A stretch of 64,000 nt of DNA. It comes from Tipula vernalis (lineage: Eukaryota; Arthropoda; Insecta; Diptera; Tipulidae). The position numbers and the translations under genes were made by a program. The stretch's first letter is position 1; every line of letters begins with the position of its first letter. The notes under the pieces are model-generated. The model was not told the origin of the DNA and did no database searches. It saw only the letters and a program-made list of their open reading frames with translations. The stretch lies in assembly GCA_958295665.1 (NCBI GenBank), contig OY282558.1, forward strand, positions 140,286,577 through 140,350,576, written 5' to 3'. Shown here piece by piece: positions 46,500 through 59,592 of the stretch.

Positions 46500-49400
46500 A
46501 TTTTTAGTCTAAAATGTAGTCACAAGTATAGTCGAAAGTATAGTCTAATGCTTAGCCAATAGTCTAATAAAAAGTGTAGTTGTAAGTGCAGTCAAAAGTA
46601 CAGTCAAAATTGTAGTCAAAAGTATACTAACACTTGTAATCAAAAGTTTAGTCAAATATAGTCGAAATAGTAGTCAACGGTGGAGTCAAAAGAGAGTCAC
46701 AAATGTAGTCAAAAGTGTAGTGAAATGTTTAGTCAAAAGTGAAGTCAGAAGTGTAGTCAAAAGTATAGTCAAAAGTGTTGTCAAAAGTATAGTCAAAAGT
46801 ATAGTCGAAAGTGTAGTCAAAAGTGTAGTCACAAGTGTAGTCAAAAGTGTTTTTATAGGTCTAGTAAAAAGTGTAATCAAAAGTGTAGACAAAAGAGTAG
46901 TCAGAAGAGTATTTGCAAGTGTAGCCAAAAGTATAGTCAAAAGTGTAGTCAAAAGTATAATCAAAAGTGAATTTGAAAGTGTACTTAAAAAGAGTAGTCA
47001 CAAGGGTAGTCAAAAGTGTAATCAAAATTTATAGACAAGAGTGTAGTTAAAATTGTAGTCACAAGTGTAATCAAAAGTATAGACAACTGTCTAGTTAGAA
47101 GTTTAAGTCACAAGTGTAGCCAAACGCATAGCCAAAAGCAAAGCGTAAAGTGTAGTCAAAGGTTAGTTACAAGAGTAGTCAAAAGTGTTGGCCAATGTAG
47201 CTGAAATAGTAGTCAAAAGTGTAGTCAAAAGAAAAGTCACGAGTGTAGTCAAAAGCGTAGTAGAAAGTGTAGTTAAAAGCTTGGTCACAATTGTAGTCAA
47301 AAATGTAGTAAACAGTACAGCCAAAAGTATAGTTGAAAAGTGGTTTTCAAAAGTGTAGTCAAAAGTGTAGGTAAAAGTGTAGTCAAAAGTATAGCCAATG
47401 GTGTAGTCAAAAGTCTAGTCGAAAGTGTAGTCAAAAGTCTAGTCAGAAGTGTAGTCAAAAGTGTAGTCAAAAGTGCAGTCAAAAGTAGAGTTGAAAAGTG
47501 TATTTCAAAAGTATAGCCAATTCTATAGTCAAAACTGTAGTCCAAAGTGTGGTCACGAGTGTAGTCAAAAGTGTAGTCATAAGTCTAGTCAAAAGTTTAG
47601 TCGAAAGTTTAGTCAAAAGTATAATCAAAAGTGTAGTCAAAAGTATAATTATAGGTGTGGACAAAAATGTAGCCGAAATAGTAGTCAAAATTGGAGTCAA
47701 AAGGAGACTCTAAAGTGTAGTCAAAAGTTTAGTAAGAAGTGTAGTTAAAAGTATAGTCACAAGTGTATTCAAAAGGGTAGTCAACACAAGTGTATTCAAA
47801 AGTGTAGTCAAAAGTGAAGTCGAAAGTATAGTCAAAAGTGTATTGAAATGTGTAGTCAAAAGTGTAGTAAAAATTGGAGTGAAAAGTATAGTTAACACTG
47901 TAGTCAAAAGTGCAGACCAAAGTGTAATCAAATGAGTAGTCAGAAATGGAGTCAAAAGTATAGTCAAAACTGTAGTCAAAAGTGTAGTCATAAGTGAAGT
48001 CAAAAGTGAAGTTAAAAGTGTTCTTAAAAAACGATGTCACAAGTGTAATCAAAAGTGTAGCCATATGTGTAGTCAAAAGTTTAGTCAAAAGTTTAGTCGC
48101 AAGTTTAGTCACAAGTGTAGTCAAAAGTATATCCAAAAGCGTAGCCTAAAGTGTAGTCAGAAAAGTAGTCAAAATAAAGTTACAAGTGAAGTTAAATAAA
48201 GCCGAAATAGTAGTCAAAGTGTAGTCAAAAAGAAAGTGACGAGTGTAGCAAAAGTGTAGTAGCAAGTGTTGTCAAATGTATAGTCACAAGAGTATTCGGA
48301 AGTGTAGTCAAAGGTTTAGTCACAAGTGTAGTCAAAAGTGTAGTAAAAAGTATAGTCGAAAGTGTAGTCAAAAGTGTAGTCACAAGTGCAGTCAAAAGTG
48401 TAATCAAAATTTATAGACAAGAGTGTAGTTAAAATTGTAGTCACAAGTTATAGTTATAGGTCTAGTAAAAAGTGTAATCAAAATTGTAGATAAAAGAGTA
48501 ATCAGAAGAGTATTTTTAAGTGTAGACAATAGTATAGTCAAAAGGGTAGTCAAAAGTAGAATAAAAAGTGAATTTAAAAGTGTACTTAAAAAGTGTAGTC
48601 ACAAGGGTAGTCAAAAGTGTAATCAAAATTTATAGACAAGAGTGTAGTTAAAATTGTAGTCACAAGTTAAATCAAAAGTACATCCAACTGTCTAGTCAGA
48701 AGTTTAGTCAAAAATTTAGTCGCAAGTTAAGTCACAAGAGTAGACAAACGTATAGCCAAAAGCAAAGCGTAAAATGTAGTCAAAGGTTAGTTACAAGAGT
48801 AGTCAAAAGTGTTGTCCAATGTAGCCGAAATAGTAGTCAAAAGGAAGGTCACAAGTGTAGTCAAAAGCGTAGTAGGAAGTGTAGTTAAAAGCTTAGTCAC
48901 AATTGTAGTCAAAAATGTAGTAAACAGTACAGCCAAAGTATAGTGGAAAAGTGGTTTTCAAAAGTGTAGTCAGAAGTGTAGCTAAAAGTGTAGTTAATAG
49001 TAAAGCCACTTCTGTAGTCAAAAGTCTAGTCGAAAGTGTAGTCAAAAGTCTAGTCAGAAGTGTAGTCAAAAGTGTAGTCAAAAGTGCAGTCAAAAGTAGA
49101 GTTGAAAAGTGTATTTCAAAAGTATAGCCAATTCTGTAGTCAAAAGTGTAGTCCAAAGTGTAGTCACGAGTGTAGTCAAAAGTGTAGTCATAAGTTTAGT
49201 CAAAAGTTTTGTCCAAAGTTTAGTCAAAAGTATAATCAAAAGTGTAGTCAAAAGTATAATTATAGGTGTGGTCAAAAATGTAGCCGAAATAGTAGTCAAA
49301 ATTGGAGTCAAAAGGAGACTCTAAAGTTTAGTCAAAAGTTTAGTAACAAGTGTTGTTAAAAGTATAGTCACAAGTGTATTCAAAAGTGTAGTCAACACAA

Positions 49401-52400
49401 GTGTATTCAAAAGTGTAGTCAAAAGTGAAGTCAAAAGTATAGTCAAAAGTGTAGTTAAATGTGTTGTCAAAAGTGTAGTAAAAATTGGATTGAAAAGTAT
49501 AGTTAAGACTGTAGTCAACAGTGCAGACCAAAGTGTAATCAAATGAGTAGTCAGAAATGGAGTCAAAAGTATAGTCAAAAGTGTAGTCAAAAATATAGTC
49601 TAAAGTATAGTCACAAGTGAAGTCAAAAGTGTAGTCATAAGTGTAGTCAAAAGTGAAGTTAAAAGTGTACTTAAAAAACGATGTCACAAGTGTAATCAAA
49701 AGTGTAGCCATATGTGGTCAAAAGTGTAGTCAAAAGTTTAGTCGCAAGTTTAGTCACAAGTGTTGTCAAAAGTATATCCAAAAGCGTATCCTAAAGTGTA
49801 GTCAGAAAAGTAGTCAAAATAAAGTTACAAGTGTAGTTAAATGAAGCCGAAATAGTAGTCAAATTGTAGTCAAAAAGAAAGTGACGAGTGTAGCAAAAGT
49901 GTAGTAGCAAGTGTAGTCAAGAGTATAGTCACAAGTGTATTCGGAAGTGTAGTCAAAAGTTTAGTCACAACTGTAGTCAAAAGTGTAGTCAAAAGTGTAA
50001 TAAAAGTGCAGCCAAAAGTATAGTTAAAAATTGTTTGTCAAAATTGTAGTTAAAAGTGTAGTCAAAAGTATAGCCAATGGTGTAGTAAAAAGTGTATTCC
50101 AAAGTGCAGTCAAAAGTCTAGTCAGTAGTGTAGTCAAAAGTACCGTCATAAGTGTAGTCAAAAGTTTATTAAAACTTGTGGTCACAAGTGTAGTCAAAAT
50201 GTAGTCATAAGTTTAGTCAAAAGTTTAATCAGAAGTTATTCAAAGTGTTGTAAAAAGTGCAGTCAAATGTAGCCGAAATAGTAGAAAAAACTGTAGTCCA
50301 TATAGAAGTTAAAAGTCTAGTAAAAACTGTACTCGTGTGGTCACAAGTGTAGTCAAAAGTGTATTCATAAGTTTTGTCAAAAGTGTAGTGAAAAGTGTAT
50401 TCAAAGTGAAGTGAAAAGTATAGTCAAGAGTGTAGATAAAAGTGTAGTCAACAGTTTAGTCAAAAGAGTTGTCAGGAGTGTAGGCAAAAGTATAGTCAAA
50501 AGTGTAGTCAAAAGTGTAGTCTAAAGTGTAGTCAACACTTGTATTTAAAATTATAGTCAAAAGTATAGTTACATGTGTGTTCAAAAGTATAGTCAAATGT
50601 AGTCGAAATAGTAGTCAAAAGTGGAATAAAAAGGCGAGTATCTGGTTTTGCCAAAAGTGGAGTCAGCAGTGTATTCAAAAGTGTAGTCAAAAATGTAGTT
50701 AAAATAATAGCCAAATATGTTGTCAAAGTTTTAAAACAAAAGGGTAGTTAAAAGTGTTATAAAAACTATAGTCAAAAGTGAAGTAAAAAAGTGTAGTCAC
50801 ACGTATAGTCAAAAGCGTAGTCGAAAGTGTAGTCAAAAGTGTAGTCACAAGTGTAGTAAAAAGTGTTGTTATAGATCTAGTCAAAATGTAATCAAAAGTG
50901 TATTCAAAAGCGTAGTCAAAAGAGTATTTGTAAGTGTAGCCAAAAGTAAATTTAAAAATGTAGTCAAAAGTATATTCAAAAGTGTAATTAAAATTTGTAG
51001 ACAATAGTGTAGTTAAAATTGTAGTCAAAAGTAAAGTCAAAAGTGTACTTAAAAAGTGTAGTCAGAAGTGTGGTCAAAAGTGTAGCCAAATTTGTAGTTA
51101 AAAGTTTAGTCGCAAGTTAAGTCACAAACGTAGTCAAATGTATGGCCAAAAGCGAAGCCTTAGGTGTAGTCAAAGGTTAGTTACAAGTGTAGTCAAAAGT
51201 GTTGTCAAATGTGTAGTCAAAAGTATAGTCGAAAGTGTACCCATAAGTATAGTCAAAAGTGTAGTCAAAAGTATAATCAAAAGTTGAATCAAAATTTGTA
51301 GACAAGAGTGTTGTTAAAATTGTAGTCACAAGTGTAGTCAAAAGTATAGCCAAATGTGTAGTCAGATGCTTAGTCAAAAATTTAGTCGCAAGTTTAGTCG
51401 CATGTGTAGACAAACGTATAGCCATAAGCGAAGCGTAAATTGTAGTCAAAATTAGTTACCAGTGTAGTCAAAAGTATTGTCAAATGTAGCCTAATAAGTA
51501 ATCAAAAGTGTAGTCGAAAGGTAAGTCACGAGTGTCTTCAAAAGCGTAGTAGAAAGTGTAGTCAAATGTATAGTCACAAGTATAGTCAAAAATGTAGTCA
51601 ACAGTGCAGCCAAAAGTATAGTTGAAAAGTAGTTTTCAAAAGTGTAGTCAAATGTGTAGGTAAAAGTGCAGTCTAAAGTATAGCCAAAGGTGAAGTCAAA
51701 AGTATAGTCCAAAGTGTAGTCAAAAGTCTAGTCAGAAGTGTAGTCAAAAGTGTATTCAAATGTGCAGTCAAAAGTATAGTTGAAAATTTTTTTTCAAAAG
51801 TGTAGCCAAATGTATAGCCAAGAGTGTAGTCAAAAGTGTAGTCAAAAGTGTGGTCATAAGTTTAGTCAAAACTTTAGTACTAAGTTTAGTCAAAAGGATA
51901 ATCAAAAGTGTAGTCAAAAGTATAATCATAGGTGTGGTCAAAAATGTAGCCGAAATTGTAGTCAAAGTTGGAGTCAAAAGGAGAGTCAAAAATGTATTCA
52001 AAAGTCTAGTAAAAATTGTAATTAAAAGTATAGTCACAAGTGTATTTAAAAGTGTAGTCAACACAGTTGTATTCAAAAGTGTAGTCAAAAGTGTGTTTAA
52101 AAAGTGTTGTCAAAAGTATAGTAAAAATTGGAGTGAAAAGTATAGTGAACAGTGTACTCAAAAGTGTATAGTCCAAAATGTAGAAAAATGAGCAGTCAGA
52201 AGTGAAGTCAAAAGTTCAGTAAAAGGTATAGTCACAAGTGTAATCAAAAGTGTAGCCATATGTGTAGTCAAAAGTTTAGTCAAAAGTTTAGTCGCAAGTT
52301 TAGTCATAAGTGTAGTCAAAAGTATAGCCAAAATCGTAGCCTAAAGTGTAGTCAAAAGTGTAGTCAAAATATAGTTACAAGTGTAGTCAAAAGTGTAGTT

Positions 52401-54292
52401 AAATGAAGCCAAAATAGTAGTCAAAAGTGTAGTCAAAAGGAAAGTCATGAGTGCAGCAAAAGTGTAATAGCAAGTGTTGTCAAATGTATAGTCACAATTG
52501 TATTTGAAAGTGTAGTCAAAAGTTTAGTCACAAGTGTAGTCAAAAGTGTTGGCACAAGTGTAGTCAAAAGTGTAGTCATAAGTTTAGTCAAAAGTTTAGT
52601 CAAAGTTTAGTCAAAAGTTTAGTCAAATGTCTAGTAAAAAGTGTAGTCAAAAGTGTGGTCACAAGTGTAGTCCAAAGTTTAGTCATAAGTTTTGTCAAAA
52701 GTTTTGTCGAGATTTTAGTCAAAAGTGTAGTCAAAAGTGAAGTCAAATGTGGAGTAAAATGTATAGTCAAGAGTGTAGCCAAAAGTGTAGTCAAAAGTCT
52801 AGTCTAAAGAGTTGTCACAAGTGTAGTCAAAAATGTAGTCATAAGTTAAGTCAAAAGTGTAGTCAAAAGTGTAGTCTAAAGTGTAGTCAACACTTGTATT
52901 TAAAATTGTAGTCAAAAGTATAGTTACATGTGTGTTTAAAAGTGTACTCAACTGTGGTCGAAATAGTAGTTAAAAGTGGAACAAAAAGGAGAGTCTCTGG
53001 GTTTGTAAATGTGGAGTCTGAAGTGTACTCAAAAGAGTAGTCATAAATGTAGTTAAAATAGTAGCCAAATGTGTTGTCAAAGTTTGAAAACAAAAGTGTA
53101 GTTAAAAGTGTTATCAACTGTAGTCAAAAGTGTAGTTAAAAAGTGTGGTCACAAGGATAGTCAAAAGTGTAGTAAAATGAGTAGTCAAAGGTGTAATCAG
53201 AAGTGTTTTCAAAAGTATAGTCAAAATTGTAGTCATAAGTGTTGTCAAAATTTGAATACAAAAGTGTACCCAAAATTGTAGTGAAAGTGTAGTCAACAGT
53301 ATATTGAAATATGTAGTAAAAACTGTTGTGAAACGTATAGTCAAATTTATAGTCGCATGTGGTCAAATGTGTAGTCAAAGGTATAACCAGAATTATAGTC
53401 AAAAGTGTAATCAAAATTTGTAGACAAAAGTGTAGTCTAAAGTCTAGTCAAAAGTGTAGTCAAAAATGGACTGAAATGTTTAGTCAAGTGTGTTATCAAA
53501 GTGTAGTCAAAAGTCTAGTCAAAAGTGTAGTCAAGATTGTAGTCAAAAGTGAAGTCCAAAGTGTAGTCCAAAGTGTAGTCAAAATTGTAGTCAGAAGTGT
53601 AGTCAAAAGTGTAGTTAAAAAATGCAGTCACAAAGTGTATTCAAAACTGTAGTAAATTGTGTAGTCAAAAGTGTAGTCACTAGTGTACTCAAAATTTGTA
53701 GACAGAAGTGTAGTTGAAAGTACTTGAAAGTGTAGTAAAAAATATAATCAAATATTTAGTGAAAAGTGTAGTTAATGTGGTCAGTATTTGAAGTCAAAAT
53801 TGTAGTCAAAAGTCTAGTCAAAAGTGTTGTCAAATATATATTCGCAGTTATAGTCAATAGTGTAGTCCAAACTGTAGCTAAAAGAGTGGCCAAAGTGCCG
53901 GCAAAAGTCTAGTGCAAAGTGTAGCCAAAAGTGTAGACAAAAGTTTAGTCAAAAGTGTAGTCAAAAGTGTAGTCAAAAGTGTAGTCAAAAGTGTAGTCAA
54001 AAGTGTAGTCAAAAGTGTAGCCCAAAGTGTAGTCAACAGTATGTTCCAAAGTGTAGTCAAAAGTGCAGGCAGAAGTGTAGTTAAAAGTGTAGTCAAAAAT
54101 GGAGTCAAAAGTGTAATCAAATGTGTTGTCAAATGTGTAGTCAAATAGATAGTCGCAGTTATAGTCAATAGTGTAGTCAAAACTGTAGCTAAAAGTGTGG
54201 CCAAAAGTGCCGTCAAAAGTCTAGTGCTAAGTGTAGTATAAAGTGTAGTCAAAAGTGTAATCAGAAGTGTAGTCAAAAGTGTAGTCATATGT
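46500..54292. repeat. 7.8 kb minisatellite, 12 bp unit GTGTAGTCAAAA
   Basis: About 600 imperfect copies of GTGTAGTCAAAA, with variants such as GTGTAGTCACAA, GTATAGTCAAAA and GTTTAGTCAAAA. The repeat is least diverged at about 53945-54010. Because 12 is a multiple of three, most reading frames stay open and yield false proteins of SVVK, KCSQ, TTLL or FDYT repeats; none is a gene. Longer-range order exists: landmarks such as TTGGAGTCAAAAGGAGACTC recur at about 47690 and 49301 (1611 bp apart) with a more diverged copy near 51968, and a 312 bp tandem duplication lies at about 53830-54240. The array starts and ends abruptly. Confidence 0.95.
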
Positions 54293-55960
54293 TAGAGGCC
54301 TCGATATGTGACTTATGGTAGGAAACAGCTTATTCTTACGAAAAATGAGGCAAACATTTAAAAATGAAGTCACACCGATATGCCTTACAGTTTAATGTGT
54401 AACACATACCTATGTACGAAGGAAAATTGTCATTAATAAAGTATGAAATGTAATTAATGTTGTTTAGTTCTACCGTTATTCAAATTACACATTTTTTTTT
54501 TTTTTTTTTTTTTTAAATTTACCATCTTCACTTATTCAGTTTTTAATAAATTTAGGCCTCCTTTAAGCAAATTGTGTATACGATCACATACAAAACTTGG
54601 TAAATTTAAATTTAGGACCCCTACCCGTTCTTGGATAACTTCAATTTCTAATCAAAATTATATTTTTATAACAATTGTAAAAGATAAAAAACAAAATTGT
54701 GTCATTTCAAAAGGATACATATATTTCTTTATAATGTGCGTAATTTAAATCAAATAAAATCAACTTGTGCTGCAATAAAATAAAATAAAAATTGATATTA
54801 AAAGGGGGGATTCAATATCTATTATCTATTCAATCCAATATTGTATTTTTTTTATCCTTTTAAATAAAAACAAATAAATTTAAATTTCGGACACCCTAAA
54901 AATGTGTACATATGTGATTTAATATTTGATCGGCCCCATCGGGACATTCAAAAGAAAATCCATCTACATACATATACTATATACATATGGTATATGCAAT
55001 AATAATAAAAATTTATTGATTTGTATTGCGACGTTCCCGACAAATGTGGAATACTCTGTATATCTCTATGCGGACTAAACTCCTGACGAATATTTATTAT
55101 CCTTTTTTTATATTTTTTATTTAAGGTTAATTCATCCCTTTTAACCCCTTACTTTTATAAAGAGGGTATTCATAATTTTATATGGCTACATCCCTTTTGA
55201 ATTAATTCAAAATTATAAATAAAGTTCATTTGGTTATTTTCTTTTGGAAACAATAAAATTTGTGATAAGCATAACATTAATCGTTTGATAAGAAAATAAT
55301 TGATTTGGTGAATTAAAATTTGTTATGGGGTATGACGAAATTTAAGATAACTTGATTCCGTTAATCTTCATTTTTATTCTATATTATATGCACACCTTAC
55401 ACACGACACAATGACAATTTTTGGAACAATGACACATAAATCATATTAACAAAAAAAAAAATTGTAATATATGAATATCATTTATTAACATCAATTTGTA
55501 TATGTGATGTGTTGTTATCATCCGCACTTTCCCCCAAAAACATTTTTCCCCATCGCAGAAAAAAAAACAACAAAAAACACATGTCACCCATAAAATAAAA
55601 TTAACGGAAAATTACACGACAAGCGTCGAGTTAGAAATAAATTGGAATTGGTTGGATTTTATAATGGGGATGTTGGATGCTTTCGGTAAACATGAAATAT
55701 TGTCAATTTAACTAGAATAAACCAAGAATTTCCATATAATAATCCTCGATGAGTCGAGATTAACAAGAATGAGAAGAGCAATTAAATTGTACGGCTGTCC
55801 TAGCTTTTGATATAACGGTTTTTATTATGTAACTATTTAAAAAAGTAGTTTTAGCTTAAGAAACAAGGTTTCAAATTTGCACAGTACCGAGTTTGAGCCC
55901 TAAAAAAGGGCTAATCGTCACTAATAATAAAGCTTGATCAGTTGTATGATCAATGTTGAC
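54293..55960. other. AT-rich DNA, no gene recognised
   Basis: A/T-rich sequence with a 24-base T-run at about 54491, several A-runs and no supported gene. The last ~150 bp (from about 55800) may be the 3' non-coding end of the following BEL relic, but no LTR pair could be found. Confidence 0.45.
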
Positions 55961-55963
55961 TGG

Positions 55964-58788
55964 AAGTGGTCAAAGGCTGGTAATTGCCTGCTTCAGAATT
56001 CCTGAGGCGGTTTTAACTGACACAACTCGGTTTAAACCGTCAGCTCCAGGATGTTGAGAAATGATTCTGCCGAACTTCCATTTTAATGGTGGAAGGTTGT
56101 CGTCCATTATAATGACTACTGTGCCTTCTGGAATATTAATAGTTGGCTTCTGCCACCGAACACCGAAACGATGTTGCAATTGCTGCAGATATTATTTGGA
56201 CCATTTCGCCCAAAAATATTTCTAAAATTGATTCACTTGTTGCCATCTTTTTAAGTAAGGTACGTGAATTAACTCGGGACTGGCAGGTTCTGGTACACCA
56301 AGCAATGGGCGACCTATAAGGAAATGCCTTGGTGTTAAAACTTCTACGTTGTCATCGGTTGTTAATGCTGTCATCGGTCGGGAGTTTAGTACTGCTTCAA
56401 CCTGTTTGATGACAGTGTTAACTTCCTCATAATTCAACATGACGTTCCCATCATTCGACGAATGCGATATTTAGCGGATTTCACTGCTGCTTCATTAAGT
56501 CCACTAAAATGCGGTGAATTAAGTGAAGCAAAATTCCACTTGATTTTATCTTCGTTAAAAGCTGAGACAGTTCAGTATGAATTTCAGTAGATTTCAGTAA
56601 ACGGTGTAATTCATTTAGTTGTGAGTTTGCGCCCACTACGTTTGTGCCATGGTCTGAGAATATGTTACCGCTCAATCCTTCGTAGTATTCCCATAAATGC
56701 AACTGATGTTAATCTGATGACAATTCAAGATGAACTGCTTTAGTGGCGAGATACAAAAACTGCCAGAAATGACTTTGTAGGTATATTACCACGAATGTGA
56801 AGATGTATGTATAATGGCCCAGCAAAGTCAACCCCCACACTATAAAATGGTGGAGCATTTTCTGATGTAATAATCTTGGTCTAGCGCGTGCGCACAGGAT
56901 ACATTCCTTGCACACTTTCTTCGCCAGCTGTTTGCCGTTGATAGGCCAATATGATTGTCGGATCACTGCCAATAGACCTTGGGGCCCAATATGCAAGTAT
57001 TTAATATGTAGATGTCTAAGTAGTGACAGTAACGAAGTGATCCCTTGGTAACAATATGGCATGCCTGGATGCATACGATAAGGATGAAAATCTCAGCCGT
57101 CCACCAACACGAAGTATTTTATCTTTATCAAAAAACAGCGATAGTGATTTGAGTGCAGGATCCCGTATATTGTAATTTTCGTTAGTGATCCCGTTGTAAA
57201 TTTCCGTTAATTATGTTTTCTGCACAGATCTCAGCGTCAACTTTAAACCGGTGTCTAAATCAGCTGATGTTAATGGACCTGAATTGTTAGAAGCAAAGGG
57301 TCATCCCACCATAAGCTAGAGGATATTAGTGATTGAGGTGTTAATCCTCTGGAGACTAAGTCTGCTGGATTCAAGCTTGATTCTACATGTAACCAATTTT
57401 TGGATTTGGATTGAGATTGAATGATTGAAACACGATTGGCTACATAAGTTTTCCAACTAGATGATGAAGAATTGATCCAATGGAGACATATCATAGAATC
57501 AGTCCATTAAAAATAGTCCTCTATTTTAAAATTTATAATCTCTGACAACTGAGATATGAGTTTAACTAACAACAATGCCGCACAGAGTTCAAGTTGCGGT
57601 AACGTATGTTGTTTAAGTGGTGCTACCCGTGATTTTGAACATAATAGAGTGACAACAAATTTTTTTGTTTAATGGAACCGCAAGTACACTGCAGCCCCAT
57701 ACGCGTTTTCACTGGCGTCAGCGAAGCCATGCAACTGTATGTGTTGTGGATCTCGACATGAATTGAAAATGTGTCGAGGTATTTTTATTCTGTTCAGATC
57801 AGACAAGTTGTGCAAATAATTCATCCAGTACGTGTGATGAACCATTGGAAGGCTTTTATCCCAATGAATCTTTAACGTCCATAGTTTCTGTAAGAGAATT
57901 TTTCCCAACACTACAGTTGGTGCAACAAAGCCATTGGGATCGAAAATACTTGCTAGCTGGGAAATAACGATTCGTTTGGTTATGATTTTTGTTTGGCAAA
58001 CTGCTGTAGCCACTTGAACATTGAACTGGTCGAGCTCTGGCTGCCAATATAGACCCAACGTTTTTATACCTAAGGAGTGATCATCATCAATCGGCAAAAT
58101 AGACGAGATAGTAGATTTCAATCTTATCGCATCCTTAACACAATTGGCCCAGATAATAAGTCATCGACGTATATATCATTTTGGATGACTGAGCTAACGA
58201 TTGGATTTTTATGTTGGTTTTCCAATGCTAATTGTAGAAGAGAACGAGTAGCCAAAAAAGGAGCTGTAGTAGTACTGTACGTAACAGTATTTAATTTGTA
58301 AGTGCGCAGTTCTTCGCCCACATTGTACCGCCAAAAAATATACTGGTATTGCTGGTCGCTCGGGTGAAGTAGTATTTGTCGGTACATTTTGCAAATGTCC
58401 GCTCTGAATGCATAACGATGTGATCTAAACCAAACTAATATAGAAAACAGTTCGTTTTGTACCACCGGTCCAGTCATTAAAATGTCATTCAATGACGAGT
58501 GTAGCCTATTGACGATTTTGCTGAGCCATCGAACACTACTCTTAATTTAGTAGAAGATGACTCAGCCTTCACTACACAGTGATGGGGCAAATAGAAATTT
58601 GATTCTTTCACTTGGCCTACCAATTCCATGTCACCCAACTGTTGATACTCTGCCATAAATTGATTGTAGGCGGAACGAAGATTCGCGCCTCGCTCCAGTT
58701 TGCTCTCTAAGTTTAGAAAACGTTTTTTTGCTCGTGCTGCAGAGTCTCCTAACACGGAAGGAGAATTAGAAAATGGTAGCCTAACCAC
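55964..58788 (-). pseudogene. BEL/Pao relic 2: pol
   Basis: Minus-strand pol in several frames. RT start (58489-58788): FLNLESKLERGANLRSAYNQ, and KAESSSTKLRVVFDGSAKSS. RT core (58124-58492): FRADICKMYRQILL and IYVDDLLSGPI. RNase H side (57669-58121): IFDPNGFVAPTVVLGKIL and HGFADASENAYGAAVYL. Linker (57270-57494): ESSLNPADLVSRGLTP. Integrase: IGPQGLLAVIRQSYWPINGK, CILCARARP, then FSDHGTNVVGANSQL. C-terminal domain (55970-56440): LTPRHFLIGRPLLGVPEP, WQKPTINIPEGTVVIIMDDN and GLNRVVSVKTASG. There are at least three frame changes. The sequence differs from the 18-24 kb element, so it is a different BEL family. Confidence 0.88.
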
Positions 58789-58879
58789 AAACCTTCCTGA
58801 CTCGTCTGGAGGGCTAGTGGCTAAAAATACAAATTTAGGTTTGCTATGATGGAGGCTGATTTGAAATGTTTAATATCTT

Positions 58880-59560
58880 CGAGTTTACGTGAAGAAGGGT
58901 GTGATGCCTTGATTTACATACTCGGCAGTTCTCGTGACTGCTGCATTGAGCTAGGGTGTGTGAAGGCAATTTATACATACCTACAGCTTGCCAACATTCT
59001 GATTACGTTCAGATAACACCTCAAAATCGAATGCCCAGATTTCTTACACAACTCACAATGATCGTTTTTGGTAGTTGTTAAGACTGTAGCAGTTCGTTGG
59101 ACTTGGTTTGGTAGACTTGGCTTATGTTGCCTTTGCAATTTCGCTGAGGTTGCTGGTGACGAGCCGAAGTTGCTTTACACACCTCAACTTTGTTGCTACG
59201 AATTTGTATGAAGGAGCAAATGTCCTTGAAGGTGGGAATCGTATTGCGAGGTGCTTCGTCTCTCCATCTTGAGATTCTTCATAATTGGCTGATACAAAAT
59301 CTAAATTTTCAAAAGCCTTTGACGCAATACCCTTTACTGAGTGCTTTAGATATTGTAATTTCGTTAAATCATTCAGTTTTGGGTTATTATGGACGTGATT
59401 GTCAAATGACTCAATGAAGCCTTTCCATTTGGTTGTTTCACTATAGAAAGTATCAAGCATAATCTCAGGAAGCTTTGGAATAAAGGACAGCGTGTCAGGC
59501 TGCATAGATGAAGACGTTCCTTTTTTGATTTTAAGCTCATCAAGCCTTTCTTGGCTTTTA
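58880..59560 (-). pseudogene. BEL/Pao relic 2: gag (protease deleted)
   Basis: Gag on the minus strand. The upstream part near 59520-59560 reads SQERLDELKIKKGTSSS and continues with MQPDTLSFIPKLPEIMLDTF, KWKGFIESFDNHVHNNPKL and LQYLKHSVKGIASKAFENL (to about 59290). A zinc-knuckle scrap C..CRVCKSRHHTLLH lies at about 58890-58960. The aspartic protease expected between this and RT is absent, so an internal deletion joins gag end to the RT linker near 58790-58880. The 5' side stops near 59560; no LTR is visible. Confidence 0.8.
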
Positions 59561-59592
59561 ACTGTTTAATACTATTTTATTTAATTATTAAA

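Noticed and set aside
46686..54288. Long open reading frames on both strands encoding SVVK, KCSQ, TLLT and FDYT repeats
   Set aside because: They follow from a 12 bp repeat unit, a multiple of three, which leaves most frames open. Frames on both strands overlap and differ only by phase, and there is no start context, splice pattern or domain.
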